A model generated the notes under the pieces. The model worked only from the letters and a program-made list of their open reading frames with translations, ran no database searches and had not been told where the DNA came from. From Xanthobacteraceae bacterium (GTDB lineage Bacteria > Pseudomonadota > Alphaproteobacteria > Rhizobiales > Xanthobacteraceae), in NCBI GenBank assembly GCA_019745775.1, contig JAIESR010000019.1:1-64000 (forward strand): a DNA stretch of 64,000 bases, read 5' to 3'. Below, in pieces: positions 47,596 to 56,810 of this stretch (positions are counted from its first letter, which is position 1; every line of letters starts with the position of its first letter). Made by a program: the position numbers and the translations under genes.

Positions 47596-47928
47596 CTATT
47601 GCGATTTCTTGTCCTCACCAATGAGCAAATCGCGAATATTGTTTGGCACCGGAAAGCCATAACCTTGTCCGGGCGCCTCCCAAATCAGATTGCCAGATTC
47701 GTGGTGGTCGCTCGAATAAATGAATGCGCCGATCATGCGGAGCGCAAGTTCAATCGCCTGAACGGCATCGACGCCGCCGGCATCCAAAGCCACCATTTCG
47801 TCTGGCCAGTCTATTTCGAAGCGGCACATCCAGCTATCCCCCAGTGGTTTGGGCGCGAAAATTCGGATCGGGATGTCAATGTGACCGGTAGGCTGGCGCA
47901 GCTTTAGGACGCGAGTCGCGATGACCAT
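47596..47928 (-). CDS. Small conserved hypothetical protein
   Basis: 110-aa acidic cytoplasmic protein beginning MVIATRVLKLRQPTGHIDIP and containing a beta-rich part (WMCRFEIDWPDEMVALDAGG) and a helix (DAVQAIELALRMIGAFIY). I do not recognise the function; the pattern of short beta strands followed by an Ala-rich helix resembles small antitoxin- or immunity-like proteins, but no partner toxin is seen. The base composition is less GC-rich than its neighbours, a possible sign of recent acquisition. Confidence 0.65.
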   Translation of the reverse strand: MVIATRVLKLRQPTGHIDIPIRIFAPKPLGDSWMCRFEIDWPDEMVALDAGGVDAVQAIELALRMIGAFIYSSDHHESGNLIWEAPGQGYGFPVPNNIRDLLIGEDKKSQ

Positions 47929-47955
47929 ATTGAAGCCTGAATGCTAGCGGTTCGA

Positions 47956-47961
47956 TATAAT
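47956..47961 (+). promoter_or_regulatory. Possible -10 element of the amidase gene
   Basis: An exact TATAAT at 47956-47961, about 70 bases before the GTG start of the amidase gene, is preceded by TTGAAG at 47930-47935. The spacing of 20 is longer than ideal, so only the -10 is offered with some trust. Confidence 0.35.
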
Positions 47962-48027
47962 GCACGTTGTGCTATGTTAGATTCGCCAGCGTAGCAGTCC
48001 GAAGGCAATTCCCTCAGGAGTGGTCTG

Positions 48028-48981
48028 GTGTCATCACGTAAGACATCAAACTGGCGCGGCAAAAATCAGGTCATTGTACCCTGGCGCACCTATGGCGCCA
48101 ACGCAGTGATCGCTTTGTTTGCTCTGTTTGTCTGCGGCGTCTCCCCGCATGCCTGGGGCCAGAAATCCGCGGCACCGCGCAGCGCGCAGCAAGCTACCGC
48201 CTGCGACGGCGCGAGCTTCCATCTCGTGGTCGACGTCGGCCATTCGGAGAAGTCGTACGGCGCGCTCAGCGCCCGTGGTGGCACCGAATACGAATTCAAT
48301 TTGCGGCTCGCGACGCAGATCGTGCAGGCCTTGCTCGATCAAGGTTTCACCAAGACAACCCTGCTGATCACGACCGACCCCAAGCGCAGTGGCCTGCTGC
48401 AGCGCGCCGACCGCGCGAACAAGATGGGGGCCGATCTGTTCCTGTCGATCCACCACGACTCGGTGCCGAAAAAATTCATCGAGACGTGGGAGTACGAGGG
48501 GGAGAAGCGTACCTTCAGCGACCGCTTTCCGGGGCACTCCGTCTTCATTTCGAATGACAACCCCGATCGCGCGGGCAGCCTGTTGTTCGGCCAGCTCATT
48601 GGCCGCGAGCTGAAGGCGCGCGGCCTGCAATACACGCCGCACTATGTCGAGCCGTTCATGGGCAACCGGCGGCGTGTCCTCGTCGACGCCGACGCCGGCG
48701 TCTATCGCTTCGACCAGCTCGTGGTGCTGCGGATGACGCGCATGCCGGCCGTTCTGCTCGAGGCCGGCTCGATCATCCATCGCGACGAGGAATTGAAGCT
48801 GCTCGCGCCCGAGCGCCGCGGGCTGATCACGGAAGCGGTCGCCGACGCGGTCGCGAGCTTCTGTGCGCTGCGGTCAAAGCCCAACGCGGCCATCGCGCGG
48901 GCGTCAAAGACGGACACATCTGCTGCGCGGACCAAGCGCGCCAAGCAGGACGTGTCGAGGGCGGCGGCGAAACCCCGCTAA
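48028..48981 (+). CDS. N-acetylmuramoyl-L-alanine amidase (Amidase_3)
   Basis: 317-aa zinc amidase that cuts the bond between N-acetylmuramic acid and L-Ala in peptidoglycan. The N-terminal signal or anchor (ANAVIALFALFVCGVSPHAWG, about residues 15-35) exports it. Zinc ligands are visible as His in VVDVGHSEKS, Glu in EYEFN and His in SIHHDSVP, with the catalytic Glu in AVLLEAG. A basic, Ala-rich tail ends the protein. The GTG start is supported by TCAGGAG 7 bases upstream. Its 3' end overlaps the convergent TPP-enzyme gene by four bases. It is a potential client of an EnvC-type activator, though not adjacent to one. Confidence 0.9.
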   Translation: MSSRKTSNWRGKNQVIVPWRTYGANAVIALFALFVCGVSPHAWGQKSAAPRSAQQATACDGASFHLVVDVGHSEKSYGALSARGGTEYEFNLRLATQIVQALLDQGFTKTTLLITTDPKRSGLLQRADRANKMGADLFLSIHHDSVPKKFIETWEYEGEKRTFSDRFPGHSVFISNDNPDRAGSLLFGQLIGRELKARGLQYTPHYVEPFMGNRRRVLVDADAGVYRFDQLVVLRMTRMPAVLLEAGSIIHRDEELKLLAPERRGLITEAVADAVASFCALRSKPNAAIARASKTDTSAARTKRAKQDVSRAAAKPR

Positions 48982-50690
48982 TGCCGCGGCCGCGTCATCA
49001 CGTTCAGCGTCGCCGGCGTGCCGGAGCGCACCTTGTCGATCGCGCGCTCGAGCGCCGGCAGCACGGCGTCGGCGGTTTCGACCTTCTCGCCATAGCCGCC
49101 GCAGCTCTCCACCACCTTCTCGAAATCCGGTGACGGGCGCAGCTCCGTGAGCGGCATGATATTCGCCTTCGCCGCCTTGCCGTCGGGATAGACGTCGAGG
49201 GTCGACTGCCGCACCGCGCCCCACATCGAGTTGTTGGCGATGATGGTGAGCGTCGGCAGGCTCTCGGCGCGGCCGACATAGTGGTACGGCAGCGGATTGC
49301 CGAACATATAAGAGCCGTCGCCGACGGTGGTGATGACGTCGCGGTTGGGCGCCGCGAGCTTGGCGCCGAGCGCGGCGCCGAGGCCGAAGCCGAGCCCGCC
49401 CGACAGGAGATTGCCCATGTAGGAGCGGGGCTCCGTCATGTCGAGCGCCGGCAGCGGCACGCCGAGCTCGGAGATCACGATCGCGTCCTTGCTCTTCACC
49501 TTGTTGATGCAGTGCGCGAGATAGGCGAGATGGACCGGCGACTGGTCCTTCACGCTCTCGATCAGCTTATTGCGCTTGGCGGCGTTCTCTTCGCGTGCCG
49601 TCGCCACCGTCTTGCGGCGCATGTCGGCGGCGCCGTTCTTGGCCTTGGCGCTTGAACCCAACGCTTCGCGCAGCATCCGCAGCGCCGCGCAGGGATCGCC
49701 CTGCACCAGGAGGTCGGCCTCGATCTCCTTGAACGGATAGCGGGTGACCAGCGGATCGGACGCGATGTTGATGATCTTGGCGTTCCTGCCCGGGCCGCCG
49801 CTCTGCGGAATCCACGGGATCACGCTCTCGAGCACGATTACCACGTCGGCCTTCTTGATCCACGGGCCGGCCTCGAAGCCGAGATGCATGGGATGATCGG
49901 TCGGCAGGTTGAAGTCGCGCGCTTCCGCCTGCACCACCGGAATGGTGAATTCGTCGGCGAGCTTGCCGAGCTCGATCACCGCCTGCGGGTCGCGACCGAT
50001 GGTCGATGTCACGATCAGCGGGAACTCGGCCTTGGCGATGATCGCCGCCGCCTCGTCGATGGCGCGGCGCGCCGGCTCCGGCGCCGCAACGCCGAGGGGG
50101 CGGATGTTGTCGCGGCGGGAATGCGTCGCCGGATTGGCGAGCACTTCACGCGGCAGCGTCAGATACACCGGCCCGCGCGGCTCGCTCATCATGATGTCGA
50201 GCGCGCGGTCGACCACGGCGTCGGCGGGCTGGCCGTCGCGCAGCTCGTAGTCCCACTTCACGAACTCGCGCACCATGCCGCCTTGGTCGAACGATTCCTG
50301 GCCCCAATGGATCGAGCGGTTGCGCGAGGCGATGTGCCCGGTCTCGGTGATCGGCGTGCGGCCGGCCGCGAGCAGCAGCGGCACGTTGTCACGCGCGGCG
50401 TTCATCAGCCCGCAGATGGTATTGGCGGTGCCGACCGTGACGTGCACCATGACCGCAGCCGGCTTGCCGCAGGTGCGGTAGTAGCCGTGCGCCATCGCCA
50501 TCGCGACGTTCTCATGCGGCACGGTGATGAATTTCGGAAACTTGGTGTTGCCGGTGTTGCGGGAAATGCCCTCCACGATCGGCGCAAAATCGGTTCCCGC
50601 ATTGGCGAACACATAGTCGATGCCGCGCTCGCCGAGCCGGGTCAGATAGGCCTCGGCAGTCATTTCCTTGGGCGTGTCGGTGCTGCTCAC
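48978..50690 (-). CDS. Thiamine-diphosphate-dependent enzyme, second copy (acetolactate synthase-like)
   Basis: About 570 aa. The PYR domain has catalytic Glu60 in VPHENVAMAMAHGYYRTCG, the central domain contains PLIVTSTIGRD, and the PP domain has the canonical TTVGDGSYMFG and IIANNSMWGAVRQ. Members form or break C-C bonds next to a 2-oxo group. Little similarity to the TPP enzyme at 29-31 kb beyond the family motifs suggests different substrates. GTG 50690 is taken as start; an ATG at 50663 has poor spacing and the frame is open to 50753. It stands alone, divergent from the eutA-like gene. Confidence 0.87.
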   Translation of the reverse strand: MSSTDTPKEMTAEAYLTRLGERGIDYVFANAGTDFAPIVEGISRNTGNTKFPKFITVPHENVAMAMAHGYYRTCGKPAAVMVHVTVGTANTICGLMNAARDNVPLLLAAGRTPITETGHIASRNRSIHWGQESFDQGGMVREFVKWDYELRDGQPADAVVDRALDIMMSEPRGPVYLTLPREVLANPATHSRRDNIRPLGVAAPEPARRAIDEAAAIIAKAEFPLIVTSTIGRDPQAVIELGKLADEFTIPVVQAEARDFNLPTDHPMHLGFEAGPWIKKADVVIVLESVIPWIPQSGGPGRNAKIINIASDPLVTRYPFKEIEADLLVQGDPCAALRMLREALGSSAKAKNGAADMRRKTVATAREENAAKRNKLIESVKDQSPVHLAYLAHCINKVKSKDAIVISELGVPLPALDMTEPRSYMGNLLSGGLGFGLGAALGAKLAAPNRDVITTVGDGSYMFGNPLPYHYVGRAESLPTLTIIANNSMWGAVRQSTLDVYPDGKAAKANIMPLTELRPSPDFEKVVESCGGYGEKVETADAVLPALERAIDKVRSGTPATLNVMTRPRH

Positions 50691-50872
50691 GATCGTTTCC
50701 AGTCCTGTTTTCGGGTTTGACGCCGACCCTACCGGGCGCCGCACCCCTGTCAATGCGGGCCCCCCGCTTGCCGATGCACGTCCCGGCTCGGCTGCTGCCG
50801 GGTGTTTGCGGGTCCGCCAGCGCTCCCCTATAGAAGAGGCCGGTTATGTTTTCGATGGAGGAGTTTGCCACG

Positions 50873-52618
50873 ATGGCCGACGGCAACGACAAAAAAGACC
50901 CGCATCAATTGGGCGACCATGTCCTCGGCACCAATGTCATCCATCAGCATGAACCGGGCATGGAGTACGACCATGACCACGACCACTTCGAGTTCGACGA
51001 AGACGGTCCGCTGGAAGAAAATCCCATCTGGTTGCAAGACCACGTCACGTTGGTGAGCGTCGGCATCGATATCGGCTCGTCCGGCACGCAGGTGATTTTT
51101 TCCCGCATCAACCTGCGCCGCTACGGTGAGGACCTCACCAGCCGCTACTACGTCACCTCGCGCGAGACGCTCTATCAGTCGCCGGTGGCGCTGACGCCGT
51201 ACGCCAGCGAGGAGCGTATCGACGACGAGGGCCTCAAGCGCATCATCGACGACGCCTACAAAGCCGCGGAGCTCGACCCGGCGAAGATCGACACCGGCGC
51301 GGTGATCCTGACCGGTGAGGCGCTGCGGCGCGAGAACGCCGAAGGCATCGCCAAGCTCCTGTCGGAGCAGGGCGGCGACTTCGTCTGCGCCACCGCCGGC
51401 CATCACATGGAGTCGATGCTCGCCGCCTACGGCTCCGGCGCCTCGAAGGCGTCGCACGAAGGCAACAAGCGCATCCTCAACATCGACATCGGCGGCGGCA
51501 CCACCAAGCTCGCGATCGTCGAGAAGGGTTTCGTCACCGCGACCGCGGCGGTGCATATCGGCGGCCGCTTGCAGGTGGTCGACGAGAAGGGCAACATCGT
51601 GCGGCTCGATCCGGCCGGGCGCTATCACGCGCGGCAGGCCGGCTTCGACTGGCACAAGGGCGACGTGATCGATCCGAAGCTGCTCGACACCGTCGCCGAG
51701 ACCATGGCCGACGAGCTGGTCGCGGCGCTCACGCAGCGGCCGATGCCGCACGCGGTCGAGCACCTCTATCTCACCGACGCGATCCTCGATTTCGGCAAGA
51801 TCGATGGTATGCTGTTCTCCGGCGGCGTCGGTGAGTACGTCTACGGCCGCGAAAGCCGCGATTTCGGCGACATGGGCCGCCGCCTCGGGAAGGCGATCCG
51901 CCGCCGGATCGATGCCGGCAAGTTCCCCTGGCCGCTGCTGCCCGCCGTCGAATGCATCCGCGCCACCGCGCTGGGTGCGTCGGAGTACAGTGTCCAGCTC
52001 TCCGGCAACACCAGCTATATCTCGAAGCCGGGCGAGCTCTTGCCGCGCCGGAACCTGCAAGTGCTGCAACCGCCGTTCGAATGCGAAGAGACGATCGACG
52101 CCGCGAAGCTCGCGCAGGCGATCCGCGCGCACTTCACTTCGTTCGACCTGATCGAAGGCGAGGGCGAGGTGGCGCTGGCCCTGAAGTGGCAGGGCCTGCC
52201 GGCCTACGAGCGGATCGCGGCGTTCGCCGAAGGCATCCGTCACGGCCTCAAGAACACCATCGAGCACCGGAAGCCGGTCTACATCATGCTCGATGGCGAC
52301 ATTGCGCAGACGCTGGGCGCGATCCTGCGCGAGGAATTTCTGGTCGAGAGCGAGATCCTCTGCATCGACGGCGTGATGCTGCGCGACTTCGACTACATCG
52401 ATCTCGGCCGCATCCGGATGCCGTCCTACACGGTGCCGGTCACCATCAAGTCGCTGGTGTTCAGCGAGGACGTGCAGGGCGGCCGTCCGGCGCAGCGCAT
52501 CCATCATCACGACGACCACGATCACAGCCACGCGCATGGTCACGCGCACGGGCATCACCATCATCATGGCCACAGCCATGATCACAGCCACGGCCAAGGT
52601 GCGAAGCATTCGCACTAA
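50873..52618 (+). CDS. EutA-like reactivating factor with His-rich tail
   Basis: 581-aa protein of the EutA family, ATPases of the actin/Hsp70 fold that remove damaged cobalamin from ethanolamine ammonia-lyase. The phosphate loops are VGIDIGSSGTQ (Asp66) and LNIDIGGGTTKL. It carries an acidic His/Asp-rich N-terminus (EYDHDHDHFEF) and a C-terminal tail with 20 His in 38 residues, a probable metal-binding tail not part of the core EutA domain. ATG 50873 follows GGAGGAG by nine bases; ATG 50846 would add nine residues. No eutBC lyase genes are present. It is followed 46 bases later by an ABC permease gene. Confidence 0.85.
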   Translation: MADGNDKKDPHQLGDHVLGTNVIHQHEPGMEYDHDHDHFEFDEDGPLEENPIWLQDHVTLVSVGIDIGSSGTQVIFSRINLRRYGEDLTSRYYVTSRETLYQSPVALTPYASEERIDDEGLKRIIDDAYKAAELDPAKIDTGAVILTGEALRRENAEGIAKLLSEQGGDFVCATAGHHMESMLAAYGSGASKASHEGNKRILNIDIGGGTTKLAIVEKGFVTATAAVHIGGRLQVVDEKGNIVRLDPAGRYHARQAGFDWHKGDVIDPKLLDTVAETMADELVAALTQRPMPHAVEHLYLTDAILDFGKIDGMLFSGGVGEYVYGRESRDFGDMGRRLGKAIRRRIDAGKFPWPLLPAVECIRATALGASEYSVQLSGNTSYISKPGELLPRRNLQVLQPPFECEETIDAAKLAQAIRAHFTSFDLIEGEGEVALALKWQGLPAYERIAAFAEGIRHGLKNTIEHRKPVYIMLDGDIAQTLGAILREEFLVESEILCIDGVMLRDFDYIDLGRIRMPSYTVPVTIKSLVFSEDVQGGRPAQRIHHHDDHDHSHAHGHAHGHHHHHGHSHDHSHGQGAKHSH

Positions 52619-52664
52619 GTAAGAAGAAGCCGGGGCTGAGACGGGGCCGGAGGACCCCGCGCGC

Positions 52665-54410
52665 ATGACCGAAGCCGTTGGGCGCTGGGGGCCTGGATCG
52701 CACGCGGAGCGCGCGCGCTGGCGCTTTGACTCCCGCTGGGTTCTGATCGGGGTGCCGGTTGCGCTGGTGGTGTGGCTGGCGATCGTCCCGCTCACCTTCC
52801 TGTTCTGGCAGAGCTTCCTGACGCCGCATACGGCGGCACGCCCGGCCGAATTCACGCTCGAGAATTTCCGCATCGCCTATTTCGGCGGCGAGACCTTCGG
52901 CCTGTTCGTCAATTCAGTGATCTTCGCCTCCGGCACGGCAGTGTTCGCGCTGTTCGTCGGCACCGCGCTCGCCTGGATGAACGAGCGCACCAACACGCCG
53001 TTCAAGAAGCTGTTCTTCGCGCTTTCGATCATCCCGCTGGTCATCCCCGGCATCCTGTTCACGGTGGCCTGGATGCTGCTCGCGAGCCCGAAGATCGGGC
53101 TCCTGAACGTGGCGCTGCAGGGCCTGTTCGGCACCGACTATGTGTTCTTCAACATCTACACCATGGCAGGGATGATCTGGGTCGACGGGCTGCACTACTC
53201 GCCGATCGCGTTCCTCCTGATGACCGCCGCGTTCCGCTCGATGGATCCGTCGCTTGAGGAATCCGCGCAGATGAGCGGCGCCTCGATCCTGCAGATCGCC
53301 TATCGCATCACCTTCAAGCTGGCCTGGCCGGCGGTGCTCGGGTCGCTGCTCATCCTCTTCGTACGCGCGATCGAATCCTTCGAGGTGCCGGCGCTGCTCG
53401 GGTTGCCGGTCGGCATCCACGTCTACACGTCGGCGATCTTCAACGCGATCCACCAGTACCCGAGCCAGATCGGGCTCGCGTCGTCCTACGCGATCACGCT
53501 CTTGGTGCTGTGCTGCTTCGGCATCTATCTGCAGTCGCGGCTCTCCTATCAGAGCTCGCGCTTCTCGACCGTCACCGGCAAGGGCTTCCGGCCGCGCACC
53601 ATCGATCTTGGCCGCTGGCGCTGGCTCGCGGCCTCGCTGTTTGTCCTGTACTTCGTCGTGATCGTGCTGCTGCCGTTCCTGGTGCTGGTGTGGACGTCGC
53701 TGCAGAAGTTTTACAGCGCGCCGTCCTGGGATGCGCTGTCGCGTCTCTCGTTCGACAACTATTTCGCAGTGCTCGACTTTCCCGGCTTCTGGACGACCGT
53801 TCAAAACAGCCTTTTCCTGTCGTTGACCTGCGCGACCACGATCATGCTCGTCGCTGCGGTGATCTCCTGGGTGGTGGTTCGCACCAAGATTCCGGGCCGC
53901 TGGGTCCTCGACACGCTGGCATCGATGCCGCTGGTGTTCCCCGGCATCGTGCTCGGGCTGTCGATCATGATCTGCTACCTCTATATCGACATCGGCATCT
54001 ACAACACGATCTGGATCATGCTCGTCGCCTACGTGACGCGCTTCTTGCCGTACGGCATGCGCTACGTCTCGACCTCGATGATGCAGATCCACAAGGAGCT
54101 TGAGGAATCCGCGGCGATGAGCGGCGCGTCCTGGAGCATGAACTTCCGCCGCATCGTGCTGCCGCTGCTCAAGCCCGGCCTGCTCGCCGGCTTCATCTAT
54201 GTCGTGATCGTCTCGATCCGTGAACTGTCGAGCTCGATCCTGCTCTACAGCCCCGGCAACGAGGTCGTCTCGATCATGATCTGGGAGCTGTGGCAGAACG
54301 GTCAGTACGTCGAGCTTTCCGCGCTCGGCGTGATGCTGATCCTTCTATTGTTCGTGCTGGTCATGATCGCGCAGATCATCGGCCGGCGCTTCGGTATCGC
54401 TGAAAGGTAG
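52665..54410 (+). CDS. ABC transporter permease, two fused MetI-type domains (ferric/thiamine type)
   Basis: 581-aa inner-membrane protein with about twelve helices. Two permease domains in one chain each carry the cytoplasmic coupling loop, EESAQMSGASILQIAYRI and EESAAMSGASWSMNFRRI (EAA motif). This fused architecture is typical of ferric iron (FbpB/AfuB), thiamine and putrescine-like systems. The ATPase gene follows after 7 bases; a matching binding protein lies at 57.5 kb. The substrate is not certain, and a metal or organic cation would suit the His-rich protein encoded upstream. Confidence 0.92.
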   Translation: MTEAVGRWGPGSHAERARWRFDSRWVLIGVPVALVVWLAIVPLTFLFWQSFLTPHTAARPAEFTLENFRIAYFGGETFGLFVNSVIFASGTAVFALFVGTALAWMNERTNTPFKKLFFALSIIPLVIPGILFTVAWMLLASPKIGLLNVALQGLFGTDYVFFNIYTMAGMIWVDGLHYSPIAFLLMTAAFRSMDPSLEESAQMSGASILQIAYRITFKLAWPAVLGSLLILFVRAIESFEVPALLGLPVGIHVYTSAIFNAIHQYPSQIGLASSYAITLLVLCCFGIYLQSRLSYQSSRFSTVTGKGFRPRTIDLGRWRWLAASLFVLYFVVIVLLPFLVLVWTSLQKFYSAPSWDALSRLSFDNYFAVLDFPGFWTTVQNSLFLSLTCATTIMLVAAVISWVVVRTKIPGRWVLDTLASMPLVFPGIVLGLSIMICYLYIDIGIYNTIWIMLVAYVTRFLPYGMRYVSTSMMQIHKELEESAAMSGASWSMNFRRIVLPLLKPGLLAGFIYVVIVSIRELSSSILLYSPGNEVVSIMIWELWQNGQYVELSALGVMLILLLFVLVMIAQIIGRRFGIAER

Positions 54411-54417
54411 GACGATC

Positions 54418-55560
54418 GTGCTCAGCGTGAATTCGCTCTTCACCGAGTATGCCAGCGAGCACGGCACCGTGGTCAAGGCCGCGCAGAACGTCAGTTTCGA
54501 GGTGCCGGAAGGCAAGCTGTTCACGCTGCTCGGGCCGTCGGGCTGCGGCAAGACCACGACCTTGCGGTCGATTGCCGGGCTGGAGAGGCCGACGGCCGGC
54601 GAGATAGAGGTCGCGGGAAGGGCGGTCTATTCGTCGAGCCGCGGGATTTTCGTGGCACCCAACAAGCGCAACTTCGGCATGGTGTTCCAGTCCTACGCGA
54701 TCTGGCCGCATATGAACGTGTTCCAGAACGTCGCGTTCCCCCTGGAGGTGCGAAAGCTCGGCAGGCGCGAGATCGAGCGGAAGGTCATGCGCGTGCTGAC
54801 CGCCGTGCAGCTCGACCACCTGGTCGAGCGCGATGCGACGAAGCTCTCCGGCGGGCAGCAGCAGCGTCTTGCGCTCGCGCGCGCGCTGGTGATGGAGCCG
54901 CAGCTCCTTCTGCTCGACGAGCCGCTATCCAATCTCGACGCCAAGCTGCGCGATGCCATGCGCACCGAGCTCAAGCGCCTGCAGCGCGAGTTCAACCTCA
55001 CCACCGTCTACGTCACCCACGACCAGACGGAGGCATTGTCGCTGTCGCATGAGATCGCGGTGATGCATGACGGCTTCATCGTGCAGATCGGCACGCCGCG
55101 GGCGATCTACGAGCAGCCCACCAATCAGTTCGTCGCGGATTTCGTCGGCCAGACCAATTTCGTCGGCGGCACCGTGACGGCGGTGGACGGAGCCGGCAGC
55201 TGCCAGGTCAGGACCGCGCTCGGCGAGCTCAAGGCGCTGGCGACCGACGGCGTCGCCCGGGATGCCGCCGTGGTGGTCTCGGTGCGTCCGGAGGACCTGG
55301 AGCTGTCCGAGCAGGAGATCCGGCCGGATGCCGGCGACAACGTCATCCGGGCCACCGTGTATGCCAAGGATTTCCTTGGGGAATATCTGGATTTTCACGT
55401 CAAGGTGGGCGATGTTGTATTGCAGGCGCGGGCGCACCCCTCGCTGCGCACCCCGACCGGAGACCCGATCTTTGTGCGCATGCGCGCGGAAAAGTGCGTC
55501 GCGATCCGGACCGATACCGCCCCGCGCGGGGGGTTTGATGCGAACGAGATGAAACGGTAA
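54418..55560 (+). CDS. ABC transporter ATP-binding protein
   Basis: 380-aa ATPase: Walker A GPSGCGKTTT (about residues 41-50), Q-loop, signature KLSGGQQQRLALARAL, Walker B LLLLDEPLSNLDAKL and the H-loop THDQTEAL. A C-terminal TOBE/MalK-like regulatory domain (from about residue 240, with VVSVRPEDLELSEQE) follows, as in ferric, polyamine and sugar importers. GTG start at 54418 with AGGTAGGA upstream. Energises the fused permease; both are in one operon with the EutA-like gene. Confidence 0.95.
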   Translation: MLSVNSLFTEYASEHGTVVKAAQNVSFEVPEGKLFTLLGPSGCGKTTTLRSIAGLERPTAGEIEVAGRAVYSSSRGIFVAPNKRNFGMVFQSYAIWPHMNVFQNVAFPLEVRKLGRREIERKVMRVLTAVQLDHLVERDATKLSGGQQQRLALARALVMEPQLLLLDEPLSNLDAKLRDAMRTELKRLQREFNLTTVYVTHDQTEALSLSHEIAVMHDGFIVQIGTPRAIYEQPTNQFVADFVGQTNFVGGTVTAVDGAGSCQVRTALGELKALATDGVARDAAVVVSVRPEDLELSEQEIRPDAGDNVIRATVYAKDFLGEYLDFHVKVGDVVLQARAHPSLRTPTGDPIFVRMRAEKCVAIRTDTAPRGGFDANEMKR

Positions 55561-55617
55561 GAGACCGCCAAACATTGACCGGCTAAGAACGAACAGAGAC
55601 TGCAAGGAGCAAACTGC

Positions 55618-56745
55618 ATGGCCAAGAACGCACTCGTCTCCGACGACCTGGCGAAAAAATTCGCCACCGAGAAAGAGACGCCCTATACCCGCTGGATCAA
55701 GGCCGAAGGCCTCGAGATCATCCCGGCGCTCTATGTGCGCAACCTGCGCACGGTCGACCTGAAGCCTTGGGCGCGGCGCGGCGGCAATGCGGTGTTCGTG
55801 AACCACGACGCGTCGCGCGTGTCGAACGACAGCTACGTCATGGAAATCCCTCCCGGCAAGAAGCTCGAGCCGCACCGCCAGCTGTTCGAAGAGATGATCC
55901 TGATCCTCGAAGGCCGCGGCTCCACCACAGTGTGGAACAACGAAGGCAAGCGCATCACTTTCGAATGGAAGGCCGGCTCGCTGTTCTCGATTCCGCTCAA
56001 CTGCTGGCACCAGCACTTCAACGGCTCCGGCAAGGAGTCGGCGCGCTATGTCGGCGTCACCAACGCGCCGCCGGTCATCAACCTCTACGAGGACATCGAC
56101 TTCATCTTCGGCTGCGATCACGATTTCAAGAATCGGTTCAACGGCGAGCCCGATTACTTCGCCGCCAAGAACGAGCAGGACGGCTTCCTGCTGAAGACCA
56201 ACTTCGTGGCGGACGCGGTCAACCTGCCGCTGATCACCGCCAAGGAGCGCGGCGCCGGCGGCGGCCATATCCGCTTCTCGATGGCCAAGGGCTCGATGAA
56301 CTCGCACATCTCGCAGTTCCCGATCGGCACCTACAAGAAGGGTCACGCCCACGGGCCGGGCGCGTACGTTATCATCCTGTCGGGCGAAGGCTTTTCGCTG
56401 ATGTGGCCGGAGGGCGAGGAGCCCAAGCGCTACGACTGGGAAGTCGGAACACTGATCGTGCCGCCGAACATGTGGTTCCACCAGCACTTCAACACCGGCA
56501 CCACGCCGTCGCGCTATCTCGCGCTCAAGCACGAGACGGTGTCGATCCGCAACGCGCAGGGCGTGCCCAAGGCCTGGATCAGCCGCCGCGTCGGCGGCGA
56601 CCAGATCGACTATGCCGACGAGAAGCCGGAGATCCGCAAGATGTTCTCCGACGAGCTCGCCAAGCACGGCCTGCAGCCGAAGATGGACGGAGCCTATCAG
56701 CAGGAGCTCGCCGACCTGCCGCCGAAGCAGGACGCGGCGGCGTAA
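55618..56745 (+). CDS. Bicupin protein (two cupin domains)
   Basis: 375-aa protein with two cupin barrels. The first has EPHRQLFEEMILILEGRGST and SIPLNCWHQHFNGSG; the second has GTYKKGHAHGPGAYVIILSGEG and VPPNMWFHQHFNTG. The His/Glu sets suit one metal ion in each or in only one domain. Related cupins include gentisate-type dioxygenases and uncharacterised ethanolamine-linked cupins. It is 57 bases behind the ABC ATPase with AAGGAG before the ATG, and is followed by a strong hairpin terminator, so it appears to be the last gene of the EutA-like/ABC operon. Function unknown. Confidence 0.87.
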   Translation: MAKNALVSDDLAKKFATEKETPYTRWIKAEGLEIIPALYVRNLRTVDLKPWARRGGNAVFVNHDASRVSNDSYVMEIPPGKKLEPHRQLFEEMILILEGRGSTTVWNNEGKRITFEWKAGSLFSIPLNCWHQHFNGSGKESARYVGVTNAPPVINLYEDIDFIFGCDHDFKNRFNGEPDYFAAKNEQDGFLLKTNFVADAVNLPLITAKERGAGGGHIRFSMAKGSMNSHISQFPIGTYKKGHAHGPGAYVIILSGEGFSLMWPEGEEPKRYDWEVGTLIVPPNMWFHQHFNTGTTPSRYLALKHETVSIRNAQGVPKAWISRRVGGDQIDYADEKPEIRKMFSDELAKHGLQPKMDGAYQQELADLPPKQDAAA

Positions 56746-56769
56746 CGACGAACTGCTGAAGCAAGTTTG

Positions 56770-56798
56770 CGGCGCCGGTTATTGACCGGCGCCGTTTG
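56770..56798 (+). terminator. Intrinsic terminator after the bicupin gene
   Basis: CGGCGCCGGT (56770-56779) pairs perfectly with ACCGGCGCCG (56785-56794) around a TATTG loop, followed by TTTGCTTT. The hairpin stands 25 bases after the bicupin stop codon and ends the operon; it may also serve the convergent small gene. Confidence 0.8.
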
Positions 56799-56810
56799 CT
56801 TTGCGGATTG

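Noticed and set aside
50828..52873. 681-codon open frame antisense to the EutA-like gene
   Set aside because: No family resemblance and biased composition; the plus strand holds a complete EutA-type protein with a good ribosome site.
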